64,000 nt of DNA, taken from positions 124,001 to 188,000 of the forward strand of contig JAEQBH010002349.1 in NCBI GenBank assembly GCA_016808115.1. The letters are read 5' to 3'. A program made the translations under genes and the position numbers. This document shows positions 1-10,888 of the stretch, piece by piece. The stretch comes from Tetrastigma voinierianum. Taxonomy: Eukaryota; Streptophyta; Magnoliopsida; Vitales; Vitaceae. The stretch's first letter is position 1. Each line of letters starts with the position of its first letter. The notes below the pieces were generated by a model, which had not been told where the DNA came from, ran no database searches, and saw only the letters and a program-made list of their open reading frames with translations.

Positions 1-1150
1 TATGCGGGTCAAGGTCGATCTCGTGAAATCTACTCACAAAGGACCCGCGAGGATTATGGATATGTCGAGTTCGATGTCATCCTAGGATGGATTACCGACG
101 CCTTACGTGGATTGTTATCGATCGCAGAGCAGAGGGTTTACCGCCACTACGACTGCACTGTGGTGGTATTTCTCAGCAGGCCAAAGATGATATTTTCGCC
201 CCGCATGCATAATGCAGTCCAAAGTCGTGGATGCAGCTGTCACGCGAGCCTTACCTCTGGGAGGACGAGGAGAGACTGGGACTTAGATCTACCTCGAAAG
301 TAAGGTAGAGCATGATGTTTTTCCGTACGAGCAATCGAACCGCTTCTCCACAAAGGGTAGTAGACTTCTGTGATCGAGTTACACCTTTATTACTTCACCC
401 ATCTCATGACTCCGCAGATAGATGACACCATTGAGTCATAGAACCTCGCAGTCCAGCCCACAGAGCCACGGACAAGGGGGTTCATAAGACCGAGCACTTC
501 ACCATGGGGCGCTCCGGTTCTATTTACGAAGAAGAAGGACAAGACCTTTCGAATGTGCGTTGACTACAGACAGTGAACAGGGTTACGATCAAGAATCGAT
601 ACCCATTACCGAGGATTGATGATTTATTTGATCAGTTGAGAGGAGCGCGAGTCTACTCCAAGATGTAATCTTCGCGACCGGTTACCATCACCGAGAGTTG
701 TGGGAGACGTATATCCCTAAGACAACATAGACGCGCTACGGGCACTTGAGTTTACTTCGTGATGCCTCTTTCGATTGACGGTCGCGCCACGTATTCATGG
801 ACCTCATGCATAGGGTGTTCCAACCTTATCTAGGATCACTTGTCGTAGTCTTCATCGGGACATATTCGATCTACTCCTAGTCGAAAGCGGGAGCATGAGT
901 ATCACTCTGAGGATTGTTTTATTAGCTTGCCGAGAGACCATCAGCTAGGACAGCCAAGTCCAAGTAAGGTGCTAGTTTTGGCTTAACAGGTGAGATTTTT
1001 AAGACACGTGGTGTCAACATCGAGTGTCGCTCGACCTATAAGGTCGAGGCAAACGATGAGTCGGGAGAGACCGAATGTCAATATTCGAGATACGAGTTTC
1101 TCGGGATTGGCCGAGTATGACAGAGATTCGAGAATGGGTGGTTGTCCATT
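1..1150 (+). pseudogene. Tekay/Del-like chromovirus protease-reverse transcriptase remnant (copy 1)
   Basis: Decayed pol of a Ty3/gypsy chromovirus. At 75-110 the frame reads FDVILGW, the end of the protease/linker that precedes RT in this family. At 515-665 it reads APVLFTKKKDKTFRMCVDYR, then after a frameshift RIDDLFDQL, the RT N-terminal motifs. At 795-890 it reads FMDLMHRVFQPYL and a damaged version of the VVFIDDILIYS catalytic block, so the catalytic aspartates are not all preserved. At 1025-1110 the RT thumb motif (RPTK.E..MSRERP, then LA.Y) is readable with shifts. The stretch aligns by eye with 20795-21910 of copy 2. The element starts outside the window. Many stops; no function expected. 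Confidence 0.85.
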
Positions 1151-1157
1151 CTGGGCA

Positions 1158-1960
1158 GATTGTAGGATTTCGCCACGGACATGGACTCCATGGTTGGGAC
1201 TACCGACCATGCAGAGATCGAGGATGCCCTGAGCACTCGAGATGCGTGTGTTGGTAGCAAGAGGGGAGGATCAACCTTCTTCTAGTTCGTGTGGGAAAGA
1301 GGTAGAAGACTTCGTCTTCACACGAGCTCTCGTAACCGGGCCAGGATCGGGCATGTGAGACTCCGGATTCTCCCTAGGACAGTGGATCCCGTGACTTTGG
1401 GACAAATAAGCAAATCCCGCTGGGCCAGAGAACAAAGAGCACGGCTCATTCCCTCCACACCCTAAGACGGCCGAGGAACCACTTTAGTTTCTCGGGTGTT
1501 ATACAAGCACTCCCAATGCCACGTATAGGCTAGAGGGGCCGCAGAGCATGGGTCAAAATCGTGACAATCAGTGAGTTGCAGCTAAGCGTGGTGGACCTTA
1601 GGTGGTAGACATATCGTTGTTGATGTCGCTTCGATATTTGATGAGTTGACATCCATCTGGGTCGTCGGCATCAGATTCTCGCGGTTGTCATACCCGACAC
1701 GACCTTGGATTTGGGCTTAGAGGTTACGGCCTTTAGAGAAGCCAGAATATATGTTCTTCCCTAGGATGTGGTGAGAGTCGAATTCGATAGGCCTGGGATT
1801 ACGAGCGAGAGATCTCCTCTCGAGATTCTCGCTCTCATGGTGGACCCCGGATCGTGTCACAAAGAGGCATTATCGCGTCGTCAAGACGGTAACATCACGC
1901 GAGTCGGGTGTGGGTGCACGGTACGGGCATTCACCACTCTCGTGAGTGCGGGTTGAGTTT
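1158..1960 (+). pseudogene. Tekay-like gag C-terminus and possible protease piece, out of order after RT
   Basis: From about 1165 the sequence matches the gag C-terminal region of copy 2 (20049-20540). The shared string TTCGCCAC and the motif reading LHG.DYRP are followed by a Ser-rich linker and a Pro/Gly/Arg-rich tail. In a normal chromovirus gag lies upstream of protease and RT, yet here it follows the RT thumb directly. The similarity fades after about 1545; the last 400 bases could be a decayed protease but I cannot show the DSG motif. The order suggests unequal recombination between two copies, or a deletion joining two insertions. No intact frame. Confidence 0.6.
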
Positions 1961-2289
1961 GTCTTTAGTACTACGTCCAATGAAGACTCATAGTCTCGAT
2001 TCAAGAAATGAAGAATAATTAAAGTGTGTCAAGTAAAGCAAAAAAGGGGGTCAGCATCCCCTAAGGTGAGAATCCTGAAAGCTGGGGTGGTGTAAGAGAC
2101 CGGAGATATCCCCGAATTTTTTGAGGAATGTAAGAGACTCGAAGTGTGTCGAAGAGTTATGTTAATCGAGATAAACACACTCCACAAAGTTATCACGTAG
2201 ACTTGGTAGTCAGAGGATAGAGCCTGAGTGACCTGAAGATTTGGATACCCCTTTGGAAATCGCATTGCGTTGTTGAGCTACAAGGGCTC
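1961..2289 (+). other. Unassigned stretch inside Tekay copy 1
   Basis: About 330 bases between the gag-like piece and the integrase remnant. By position it should be RNase H or the integrase N-terminal part. It contains short echoes of that region (GTTATGTTAATCGAG around 2157) but no convincing motif in any frame. Probably very decayed pol. Confidence 0.35.
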
Positions 2290-3237
2290 GCATATGGATA
2301 AAGCCATTCATGACATGGACTAGTTGACGGTCCATTGATTGTCGCTGATTGTGACCTGGGAAGGTCGGGCCATTACACACAAAGTAAGGGTCAGGTAGGT
2401 TACACGCAGTGGATTATATACAGTGATGAGACACGCCGCGAGCATATCGTCCTGGTCATAAGGGTAGAGGACAATTGCCCTTAGTGAATTAGCCTACAAC
2501 AATAGTTATCGCGAGTATACGAATGGCACCATATGAGGCATTGTAGCCGGAGCCCATGTAGATCACCTTATGTTGGACCAGGTGGGAGAGCCCATATCAA
2601 TCGGGTCCCGACCGACTGGGGAGACACCTCCGAGAAGGTGAGCTTGATGATACAACGCCTCCTCGTGGCTCGCAGCCTGCAAGAGCTATGCGATGTACGA
2701 CGCCGACTTAGAGTTCGAGGTCGGATCACGCTTCGCGTGATGCCTAAGAGAGAGCGGGCGTCTCTAAGCTACCGGAAGCTATCACGAGATTCATCGGGCC
2801 TTCGAGATACTCGAGAGGATAAGCACCGTAGCTGCACTGGTTAAGGCATCATTACATGTCGTGTCCACTTGTGTATTTACCGCCCCATGTCTCAGCAGTA
2901 CTCTAGATCTAGCTCATGTAGTTGGATCGGGGGATGACCATGTCGACACCTGGCTGACCTTCGGCGAGGGACCAAGATAGTATTTTGGAGAGCCGTGATC
3001 GGGTTTTGCGACGCAAGACCGTGAGGCTACAGTGGAGGGTGTGTTGGGCGTGCACTATGGAGTGGAGGAAATGGGAGCGCGAGGACACAACGCGGCCACC
3101 TATCCTTCGCTAGTGACGGCGCACGTATTACCGCTTAAGATGATTTAAATGACCTGCTTACATGCATATAGAAATGCACGTCGTGATACGACGCGAAGAT
3201 TATGATTATCCTCGTAATTTCGACGAAATCTCTTTTT
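2290..3237 (+). pseudogene. Tekay-like integrase C-terminal half and chromodomain (copy 1)
   Basis: Integrase remnant. At 2385-2480 the target-DNA motif region and DHKG are readable. At 2496-2570 YNNSY and the MAPYEALY-type motif appear with shifts. At 2650-2760 MIQRLLVARSLQE and then the RRRLRVRGRITLRVMPKRE block is the GPY/F-proximal region of chromovirus integrase. At 2925-3110 it reads DHVDTW..., RRDRVLRRKTVRL, then WEREDT.RPPILR, the chromodomain, which in intact elements binds histone marks and guides insertion. Immediately downstream come the terminal segment, polypurine tract and LTR in the normal order. Several stops and frameshifts. Confidence 0.85.
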
Positions 3238-3251
3238 AAGGAGGGAGTAGG
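3238..3251 (+). promoter_or_regulatory. Polypurine tract of Tekay copy 1
   Basis: AAGGAGGGAGTAGG directly precedes the LTR start TGTAGGACCC. Its place and composition fit the plus-strand primer used in reverse transcription. Confidence 0.75.
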
Positions 3252-5246
3252 TGTAGGACCCAAGAAATTCCCACTGAAAATGGCAAAATCGTAATTTCTG
3301 GCTACAAAATTGTAATTTCTGCTAAAATCCAAAATTTATTCTCTAGATCTCAGATGACTAAACAAATTTCACCGTTGAATCGTCTCTGAAAATCTAAATT
3401 TAGCAAGCTCTAATTTCGTGGGAATCTCGAGACATCGAGTCGGGCACGCTTCGAGGCATCGTTTCGTAGTCGTGAAAAACGATATTTGATGTGACAAAAA
3501 TCATATATAACATGTACTCATGTGCCATAAGTGACATGAGTATAGAAATGATGGAAATGGACAGTCGAGATAATGCCGAGTGTCGAAACTGGGAAAAGAA
3601 GGGACGTAAATGTCCTTTTTTGGAATGTTAATGATATAAAACAAAATACAACGTTGCATCATCTTCCATTAATTTGATGACCAAAACGTGGGAGAGGCAG
3701 TTGGCTATGGAGTTTGTGTTTTGTGGAGAGAGAAGGACCTCCTTCACTCTAGGATTATCTTGCTATCCGACCGCCGGCAAATGTTTGACAAGAAGGGAAG
3801 TCATTTCACGCGAGACCCCCACGCTGTGCAATCGGGATTTCAGAGTTTCTCACAAACCCGAGAGTGTAAGGGGTGGATTTATCCTACTTGGGTTTTACAC
3901 TTTATTTAAGTGTTTTATAATGTTTTGTTGGTCATGTCGCGAGAAGCCGTTTGATCGGTCCCAAAACACGATCGGACGTAAAATTTTAGACATTTTTTGG
4001 TCGGTCGTGGCTGTGTCAGGGACTGATTTGGGTAGTAGCTTATATGATAACTTTTATGGAATAAATTATGCTTTGTGTGTATAAGGCCGAAAAATGGCCG
4101 TGAAATTTAAGTTCACAAAGTAAACCAACGACAGATTTTTCTTAATTAGTAATCGTGAGAGGGCTCTTTGTACTCATTCTCTCAGAGAGACAAGGTTCAC
4201 AAAACAATTTTTGTAGAAATGATGTGTTTGGCTTCAGTAATTCAAATCGACCGTCATGTTTGGATCATTAGCCCACGTGAGCTAATTTTGATGGATTTGA
4301 TGTTGGAAATTACATGACATGTTTGTGTGATTTAAATTATGTGAATATATACATGATTATATATTTGCAAGTGTTATTTAATCTGAATTAATTTTAAGAT
4401 TTACGTGATTCCATATAATCGGGCAATCTTTAGGACGATAGGATAAAGTGCAATGAGGTAATTCGCGAGAGAATGGTTTGGAGGGTCATTTCAAAAATAT
4501 TAAAATGATTCTTAGGGTAGTCCAAACGTATCAATCGCTCTGAGACGCCCAATTGATATACATCGGAGGGTAGTCCACACACATCACCTGCCTGAAATGC
4601 CCAATTGATATATACATCTAGAGGGGTTGTCCATAAATTGTAAAATAAAAACCAAGGTTCTACACGGCTTCAGCAGTGTGTGAGGGAGCCTGGGAGGACT
4701 CCTTGGATATGAGGATGACGCTAGATTCAAGTAGGTCAGTGCATTTGCTTGAATGTGTGTTTATTTTGGAGCATTGCATATGCACTTATAAGGGAGAGTA
4801 GCCCACTTAGTAAGGATTCCACTAATAGGAAGGGCATGAAGCTCACTCCCGTCGAGGGATACTATTTTACAGTACGCGGTGGAGCGTATGAGACTTTGCC
4901 GGCCCTAGAGACTGAGTTTTAAAGCAGAGCTTAAATGCGACTTGATGGTTCTATGTATTATAATTGCTTTAATTTTGGGCTATGGTGCTGTATAAGAGCA
5001 AAAAAATGACCTCCGGAAACCTATCGATATACCGGATATATATATTGACGAGTAGTGTCAGACGGGCCCAGCGGTTGTCAGATCATGATAATATGTCGCA
5101 GACACGTTATATACTGTGTTTTGTATCTGGGTAGAGCTCCCGTACAAAGGAGACTCGCCTCGATTCGTGCAAATGCTCCGTTATCTCGACATTCACGAGT
5201 ATTCCGCGTGGTCGACGGTAGTCAACCTCACCCCTGCTGGGCCACA
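3252..5246 (+). repeat. 3' LTR of Tekay-like copy 1
   Basis: About 2.0 kb, the same length as the 5' LTR at 16568-18574. It begins TGTAGGACCCAAG after the polypurine tract and ends GGGCCACA. It shares blocks with the other Tekay-like LTRs: the CTAGATCT block near the start, GAGGGTAGTCCA/CAATTGATATA minisatellite-like units near 4530-4640, the GTGCATATG and TAGGAAG...CTCACTC...GTCGAGGGA block near 4780-4860, and GTAGAGCTCCCGTACAAAGGAGACTC near the end. No coding content seen. Confidence 0.85.
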
Positions 5247-5289
5247 TTACTTCAAATTTCTTTGCCTAAATGGGATTAATTTTTATATT

Positions 5290-6114
5290 CTACACTAGAT
5301 TTTGGTTTTTCTCCTAAACTATGTTTTCAAATTGTTGGAAAATATTTTCTATTTTATTTTCTTCTAATTTACTAGTTTCCTTAACTAATTGTCTAAGTAT
5401 TAGGATCTTACTTTTGACTTAAGTTTTTCTAATATTTCTTTCAAATTTTGTTGTTCAATTTTTTATTTTTTATATTTCTTTTCTACAAAAATTTATCTTC
5501 CTTAACTAAATGTTCTTTATATAGTCTAAGTTGTTTCTTAAATTAAATTAAAATGTTTAAAGTCTTCCAGCTTATTTTCTAATTCCTAAGGTTGTATTAC
5601 AACTACCTATTCTTCTCTGTTTAATTTCTTGGAATTTTTCTAAACTTTTTATATCATAGTCACACTCAAATGGTTTTCTTTCTTGCTTTTTATGTTTTTT
5701 TAAAACTGCTTTAAGTTTATTCCTAAATTGTATTTCTGCTGCTCAAAATATTTAATTTCTTCTTTTTTAAACTAAGGGTTCATTAATTTTTACAAAGTTT
5801 CTACACTTCTAATTTCTACACTAATCTCTACTTCTAATTTCTAGTTTCTAAGAACTTGAACTACTAACATAAAGATTATCTAAATAATATTTTACTATTT
5901 CAGTTTTAACTATAGTTTCAGTATTAAAATATTCTTCGTAGGTTTCTTTTATAGTGTTTTTGTATTCACACAAATATTTAAGAGACACAAGGTTTTGAAT
6001 ATCTTTAGTAAGGTTTTTTAACAAATTTGTTCTTAAAGCATGCAAATATATCTAAATTTTTCCTAAATTCTTCAATAATGTAAATTTATTGCTAAGTTCT
6101 TTATTACCGATCAT
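5290..6114 (-). pseudogene. Unrecognised Lys/Asn/Glu-rich coding remnant of the AT-rich element
   Basis: The minus strand shows a reading stretch from ATG at 6114 (MIGNKELSNKFTLLKNLG). It shifts frame near 6040 into a 65-codon open segment rich in Lys, Asn, Thr and Tyr, ending in five serines at 5848. Further on, shifted frames read KLKAVLKKHKKQERKPFE near 5690-5740, EKFQEIKQRR near 5610-5640 and IEQQNLKEILEKLKSK near 5410-5470. These look like a charged coiled-coil protein. I do not recognise the family. Position just after a primer site would suit a gag or a first viral ORF. Confidence 0.4.
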
Positions 6115-6381
6115 AATATAAAATTATAAACACTAGGAGGATAAGGGGAATAAGCGACATAAAATAAACACATAAGTACTAACATACAATTTTTCACAAT
6201 TTTTATACAAATTATAAACACAGTCTTAACAAAATCACACAAATTTTCACAATATCATAAAATATCATAAACATACAAATTTTAAAATGGTTTTTTCACA
6301 ATATGACTTTAAACGGGGTAAGATAAATCTTGGTACTCTGGAATTTAATTTCAAAAGTTTTTAAATAATAATAATTAACAT

Positions 6382-6393
6382 ACTCTGATACCA
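6382..6393 (-). promoter_or_regulatory. tRNA-iMet-type primer-binding site
   Basis: The minus strand reads TGGTATCAGAGT, the usual plant retroelement primer site complementary to the 3' end of initiator tRNA-Met. The bases before it are GATGGAAGAA, with no LTR-type CA end. It lies about 270 bases upstream of the ATG at 6114. Confidence 0.7.
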
Positions 6394-6958
6394 TTCTTCC
6401 ATCTTATTACAAAAACAAAACCCATCTCACAAATCTCTCCTCAAAACACCCTAGTTTAAATTAAGAATAATAAAACATCACTTCGTGTCATAGGATAAAT
6501 CCCACAAAGATCTACAAGTCTCCCTAAATATCCACCACTCCTAAAAACAGTCAAAGGTCAGTTAGCATCTGAAGATTCTCATTTTAAACTTCAAACATAT
6601 GGGTATTTCTAAAAGATTTTAATTAAGAAACATTTTCTCTCTTTGTAAGAAGTAAGAATAATAATAAGATCCATGAAAGTTTGATTTAGTTATTACAGAA
6701 AATTTTAAATCAAAACTCATTTCCTCGTTTAATCTTTTTATTTCCCTTGTTCTCAAATAAATAAAATTAATAAAAAAATTTAAAGTAAGAATGAAAAGAA
6801 AGTTTGAAAGAAATATTTACAATATTATTTCTTCAAACCTTGATTACAAACTTTCTTTTACAAACTTCACTCAATTTCATTGCTCAAAACCCATCACCAA
6901 CTATCAACTCTCTATAAGGCATTCATGAGACATGCCCTTTACGTATGTACAAACACCT

Positions 6959-6966
6959 TATTTATA
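6959..6966 (-). promoter_or_regulatory. Candidate TATA box of the AT-rich element
   Basis: The minus strand reads TATAAATA, followed by AAGG. An AATAAA signal lies about 215 bases downstream at 6737-6742 and the primer site about 570 bases downstream. This is consistent with a transcript start and a terminal-redundancy polyadenylation signal. Confidence 0.45.
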
Positions 6967-7042
6967 GAATAAGGAAAAACTAAAGACAAAAAATAAAAGG
7001 ATAATAATTCCTAACAATTAAAGTTTTGGAGGACACTTGTCC

Positions 7043-8858
7043 TGTAAGACTTGAGAAAATTCCTAATTTCTAAAAAGGATAGAAACAAGACTTTGGTTAA
7101 ACCCAAAATTTTTCCTAGATCTCGATGAGTGAAACGCACTTGTTCGTTGAATCGCCTCAAATCTAGCTACTATGTTGGAATTCTCGTAAAATTCCACACA
7201 CCCAAAATTTTACGCTTTTCGAGGTGGCTTCTGCATCTGTGATCGAACTGCTCAGAGATACGTGACGTGACAAAGTCACCTGATTACGTACTCATGAAGG
7301 CATGCTACAAGATTAGAGAGATGATGAAACAGCGCCTATATAATGGGCCAAGTACAAAATCTGTATTAGGCGCAAATGATCGAATTTACGAGAATTCTCT
7401 GAGCTTAATGAATAAGACAAAATCATGAAATAGTGTCATCTTCTCTCCAATTGGAGACAATAAAACGCGTAGTCGGAGGATGCAGCAATAGAGATTTCGG
7501 AGTTTTTAGAGAGATAAGGAGCTCCTTCTCTCTAGATTTCTGGCCGATCTACCCGGCTTACGATTTTCTGACGGCTAAGTAAAGCTCGTTTCTACACTGC
7601 GAAAGGCGCTGCGGGCATCGATTCGTGGAGTTCGGCTAACCCAAGAGGTAGGGATTCTTCTACTTTGGGAGCACTGCTAAGAGCAAAAGGTTAGGGAAAT
7701 GTTCGAGGCTTGTTTAAGCCGTGAAATTCGGTCTCAAAGTTTGAACCGAGCTGAGAAAATTCATATTTGTGGTCGTGGAATGTGAACCCAGGTTGGAACT
7801 GCTCATGTGAATAGTGACACAAAAATTTTTGGTAAGGAAATGTGTTTTGTTATGATTCAAAAATGAATTGTTTGTGTTTGTTAATTAGAATATGAGCCAC
7901 TTTTGGTGTTATTGATGTGAATTTAATAAATGATTTGTTCGATTAATTATGTTAATATACGTGAATATATTAGCTTAAATGTTTTCGGGGATCAAGATCA
8001 TGCATTCCATATGCAATCGGAGCGTACTCTGAAAAAGATTAGGTGTGAGTGCATGACATGAAATGAAACAAAAATGAAAATGTTTGTGAAAGGTATTTAC
8101 CTCAGCGATTTTCCCAAGAACACCGGGAGACATCTAACGTATCACTCTTGAACGAGGACCATGACCTGCTTCTGAGAGTTATCGCAATTACCGAGGGTAG
8201 TCCAATATTTTTATTGAAACTTGGCAGTAAGTTTTCAAGAACAAAAAGTTTTGTTGTGAAACTAGATATTTTTAATTCATCGGCTTAGGTATGCTGTGAG
8301 CCTGTATGGAGGACTCGAGACATGGGTTTATATGTAGACATTCGAGTAGGTTCATGAAATAGCTCAATGTGATTGCTTCGTCATGCATGTGCACTTAGGG
8401 TGGGGAGTAACCCGTAGGAAATTATCTCTACTGGCTTTGCTCACCCTATCGAGGGATCACCATTTCAGCACAGGAGGTAGAGGACGATCAAGCCACTAGA
8501 GGCCAGATAAGAAAGCCGGGTTAGCTTGGGGTATTGATTTTGTATAATACACACACAACCCTATAATTTTAATATATGTTGAATTAAGAGTAATGTAAAA
8601 AACTCGAACCATGTGTAATATATTTGGTTTAGAAGTATATATTTTGTGGAGTATTGATGCAGCCCAAGTGGCATTATTTAACTAGCATATGGACCCCGTG
8701 TGGTCATTGTAAACTGCTGGGATAGTTTCAGACTCTCGTAGAGCTCTCCGTACAAAGGAGACTCTACTGATTTTCGAGAGTGGTGCCTGCCATCGACATC
8801 CACGAATATCTCCGTTGTGTCGACTAAGTTGTCAACGGACCCCGGGCTTTGGGCTACA
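7043..8858 (+). repeat. Solo LTR, Tekay-like, with perfect TGTCC target duplication
   Basis: Starts TGTAAGACTTGAG and ends GGGCTACA. It is flanked on both sides by TGTCC (7038-7042 and 8859-8863), so both ends are defined. Its 1816 bases share the landmark blocks of the other Tekay-like LTRs, including CTAGATCTC near the start and GTAGAGCTC..CGTACAAAGGAGACTC near the end. No internal region or second LTR is attached, so it is a solo LTR formed by recombination between the LTRs of an inserted element. The host sequence on both sides is the AT-rich element. Confidence 0.9.
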
Positions 8859-8863
8859 TGTCC

Positions 8864-8885
8864 TCAAAGGACAATTGATATCCTA
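8864..8885 (-). other. Short continuation of the AT-rich element between two insertions
   Basis: Twenty-two bases lie between the TGTCC duplication of the solo LTR and the start of the family A LTR. The last five, TCCTA at 8881-8885, resemble TCCCA at 30932-30936 and are taken as the target duplication of the family A LTR. Confidence 0.55.
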
Positions 8886-9604
8886 TGACACACCCCCAAC
8901 CCCTACTAGCGGCGGGTGTGTCGGCCACCCCACAGAAATCCCCAACCGTTACTTCTAACGACTAGAAAATCCCTGCGGAAGCGGTCGCATGTTTGGCTTC
9001 AAATCTTGTATAAATTTTTTTCCTTTTTCTAACTTTAGATTTGCTAAAAATCTCGCAGCATAACAACCGCGATATAGGACATTATATTCCAAATCTCCGT
9101 GAACACAATTTACACTTTTCCAAATATGGCAACCAACAACGTTCTTTCAAAAGAGTCTCAGGCTTAACACATTTTCACAACTACACTATGTACATACATA
9201 TACTCTAATACACAAATTCAAAGTATTTCCTTGCAAAAGATTAGTAATATAGCATTGATACAAAAGTCATGAGAATCCTACTATGCTCCAACGTCCGGCG
9301 TGCCTGTACCTGGAAAATAGGTTTTAAAACAACAAAATAATGAGCTAAAAGAGCTCAATGAGTGTATGCCTTATAAAATGTTTTGCTTTTTCGGAAAATA
9401 TCTCAAAACTTTAAAACTCTCTTTTATAAGACATTTTCCAGAAACCTTGCTTGCTTGCTTTGCTTTGCTTTAAAAGTTTCTAAAACTTTTCATAAATCTC
9501 TCTTTACTTGCTTCGCTTACGCTTTTAAAAGTTTAGTAAACTTTTCATAAACCTCTTGCTTGCTTGCTTTACTTTGCTTCAAAAGTTTATAAAAATTTTC
9601 ATAA

Positions 9605-9790
9605 ACACGGGAGCCTGGGCTCAACAGCTTGCTTTTATAGTTTCTAAAACTTTTTATAAACACGGGGGCCTAGGCTCAACCGCTTGCTCTAAAAGTTTAT
9701 AAAACTTTTCATAAACACGGGAGCCTGGGCTCAACCGCTCACTTTGAAAGTGTAAAAAACTTTTCATAAACACGGGAGCCTGGGCTCGAT
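9605..9790. repeat. Tandem repeat, about 55-bp period, in family A LTR
   Basis: Four units start at about 9605, 9661, 9716 and 9771. Each carries CACGGGAGCCTGGGCTC (with variants) followed by a CTTGCT/AAAACTTTTCATAAA spacer. The related array in copy A2 has a shorter period of about 38 bases. Confidence 0.8.
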
Positions 9791-10204
9791 CGTGCACCAG
9801 TGGTTGATTTCAAAACTGTATGGAAATTGTTTATAAATCAAGATCAACCACTGGAGGCCTTTTCACATCGCACTTAGTAAACACGGGAGCCCGGGGCTTC
9901 CAACCGCGCGTGGAAGGACTCCGGGTACGCATCACCTGGGGTGGAAGAGCCTTGGCTCACCCCCTTTTTCCGGTAAATATGGTGGTTCTGACCTCGTCTA
10001 CATCACCATAATCTAGCTAGCACGCTAACCCTATGAGACTCGGGGCAAGACGCGCTACTCTGCCTCCTTTAAATGCCATGATGCATGAACTAAGTTTACC
10101 AACCAGGAAAATCTAAAATGCATGAAATGATGTCCTAACACCATCGTGCACATACGGAATACCTATGGCTAGTATGCTTGCTTAAAACTAGGGATTTTTT
10201 TAGG

Positions 10205-10370
10205 CATGTTTTATAAAATATAATTTTGTTTGCTTGCTTGCTTGCTCTTTGAAATATGGTTTTACAACTCAAAACCATTGCTTGCTTGCTTTTTAAAAGT
10301 ATGGTTGAATACATCAAAACCATTACTTGCTTGCTTTTCACATATGGTTTGAAATCAAACCCATTGTTTG
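10205..10370. repeat. Tandem repeat with TTGCTTGCTTGC and CAAAACCATTG, about 60-bp period
   Basis: Three units, each with GCTTGCTTGC followed by an ATGGTT...AAAACCATT inverted pair that could form a small hairpin. The matching array in copy A2 is at 37815-37960. Confidence 0.7.
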
Positions 10371-10379
10371 CTTCATAAA

Positions 10380-10888
10380 GATTCGTGGCTACAAGAGGTG
10401 ATCCGGAATCAACAACATTTATATCCTAAATTCCTTCCTTGACTGTCGTAGCAAAGCCATTGTAAATATAGCTAGCTTCTATTCGAACACAGTGGATGGG
10501 TTTTCTTCTCAGACAAATGATTTACAAAGGAGGTTAAAAATGGTGAATTTCAATTTGGATTTTAAGGTTTGTAAAAAACAGGTGGCTGGTTGTCAAGGTG
10601 CCGGAAACTAAAATAAGAAAAAATATAAAATAGAACCCCTTAAGTGTTAGGCCACTGGTTTAGGGTTTTAAGGCAACCAGTATGTTCTTCGGTCTTTTCC
10701 TAGCTGGGAGGATGACATATAGTCATTTCCTAACTCCGAGATCTTTCATTCGCTTTAAAATTCTAAACCCTTAAATTTTCCTTCTTGAAACATAGCATTT
10801 AATCGGGCATAAATAAACTCCTTAACCCAGGAGAACATATCTCAAAAACCTACCCTACAGTATCTAATAGGAAACAACTAACTGGATA
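10380..10888 (-). repeat. 3' LTR of Athila-like copy 1, left part
   Basis: Starts near GATTCGTGGCTAC and runs parallel to 28073-28710, the other LTR of the same element. Shared blocks are CAAATGATTTACAA..GAGGTTAAAAATGG, TAGGGTTTTAAGGCAACCA and CTACAGTA.CTAATAGGAAACAACTAACT. It stops at GGATA (10884-10888) where a solo LTR is inserted and resumes at 14632. The element is read on the minus strand. Confidence 0.85.

Larger units (their letters stand above)
5247..7042 (-). mobile_element. AT-rich retroelement or pararetrovirus-like fragment with PBS and leader (main block)
   Basis: Unlike its surroundings this block is very AT-rich. Read on the minus strand it has a TATA box (6959-6966), an AATAAA signal (6737-6742), a perfect TGGTATCAGAG primer site (6382-6393) and then AT-rich decayed coding sequence starting about 6114. 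No CA dinucleotide precedes the primer site, where an LTR should end. The distance of about 570 bases from TATA to primer site resembles the long leader of caulimovirids. I could not recognise a capsid, movement or polymerase motif, so an unusual LTR retrotransposon remains possible. The element seems to resume at 8864-8885, 30932-31501 and 33622-33945. Confidence 0.45.
8886..10379 (-). repeat. Family A long LTR, left part (copy A1, split by Athila copy 1)
   Basis: Starts TGACACACCCCCAAC on the plus strand (the LTR end when read on the minus strand) and resembles 36489-37985 along its length. It holds a tandem array with GGAGCCTGGGCTCAACCG (9605-9790) and units of AAACCATTGCTTGCTTGC near 10205-10370. 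It breaks at 10379 inside GTTTGCTT...AAACTCATTGCTTGC and resumes at 29541. Joined, the LTR is about 2.9 kb. No coding region is attached, so the family is unknown apart from its LTR-like ends and 5-bp target duplication. Confidence 0.75.

Noticed and set aside
3674..4084. 136-codon frame in the LTR of Tekay copy 1
   Set aside because: It lies in LTR sequence; the matching positions in the other Tekay-like LTRs are not open and no protein motif is seen.
6382..6393. Possible tRNA gene fragment
   Set aside because: Only the 12-base primer-site complement is present; no cloverleaf or A/B box is seen around it.
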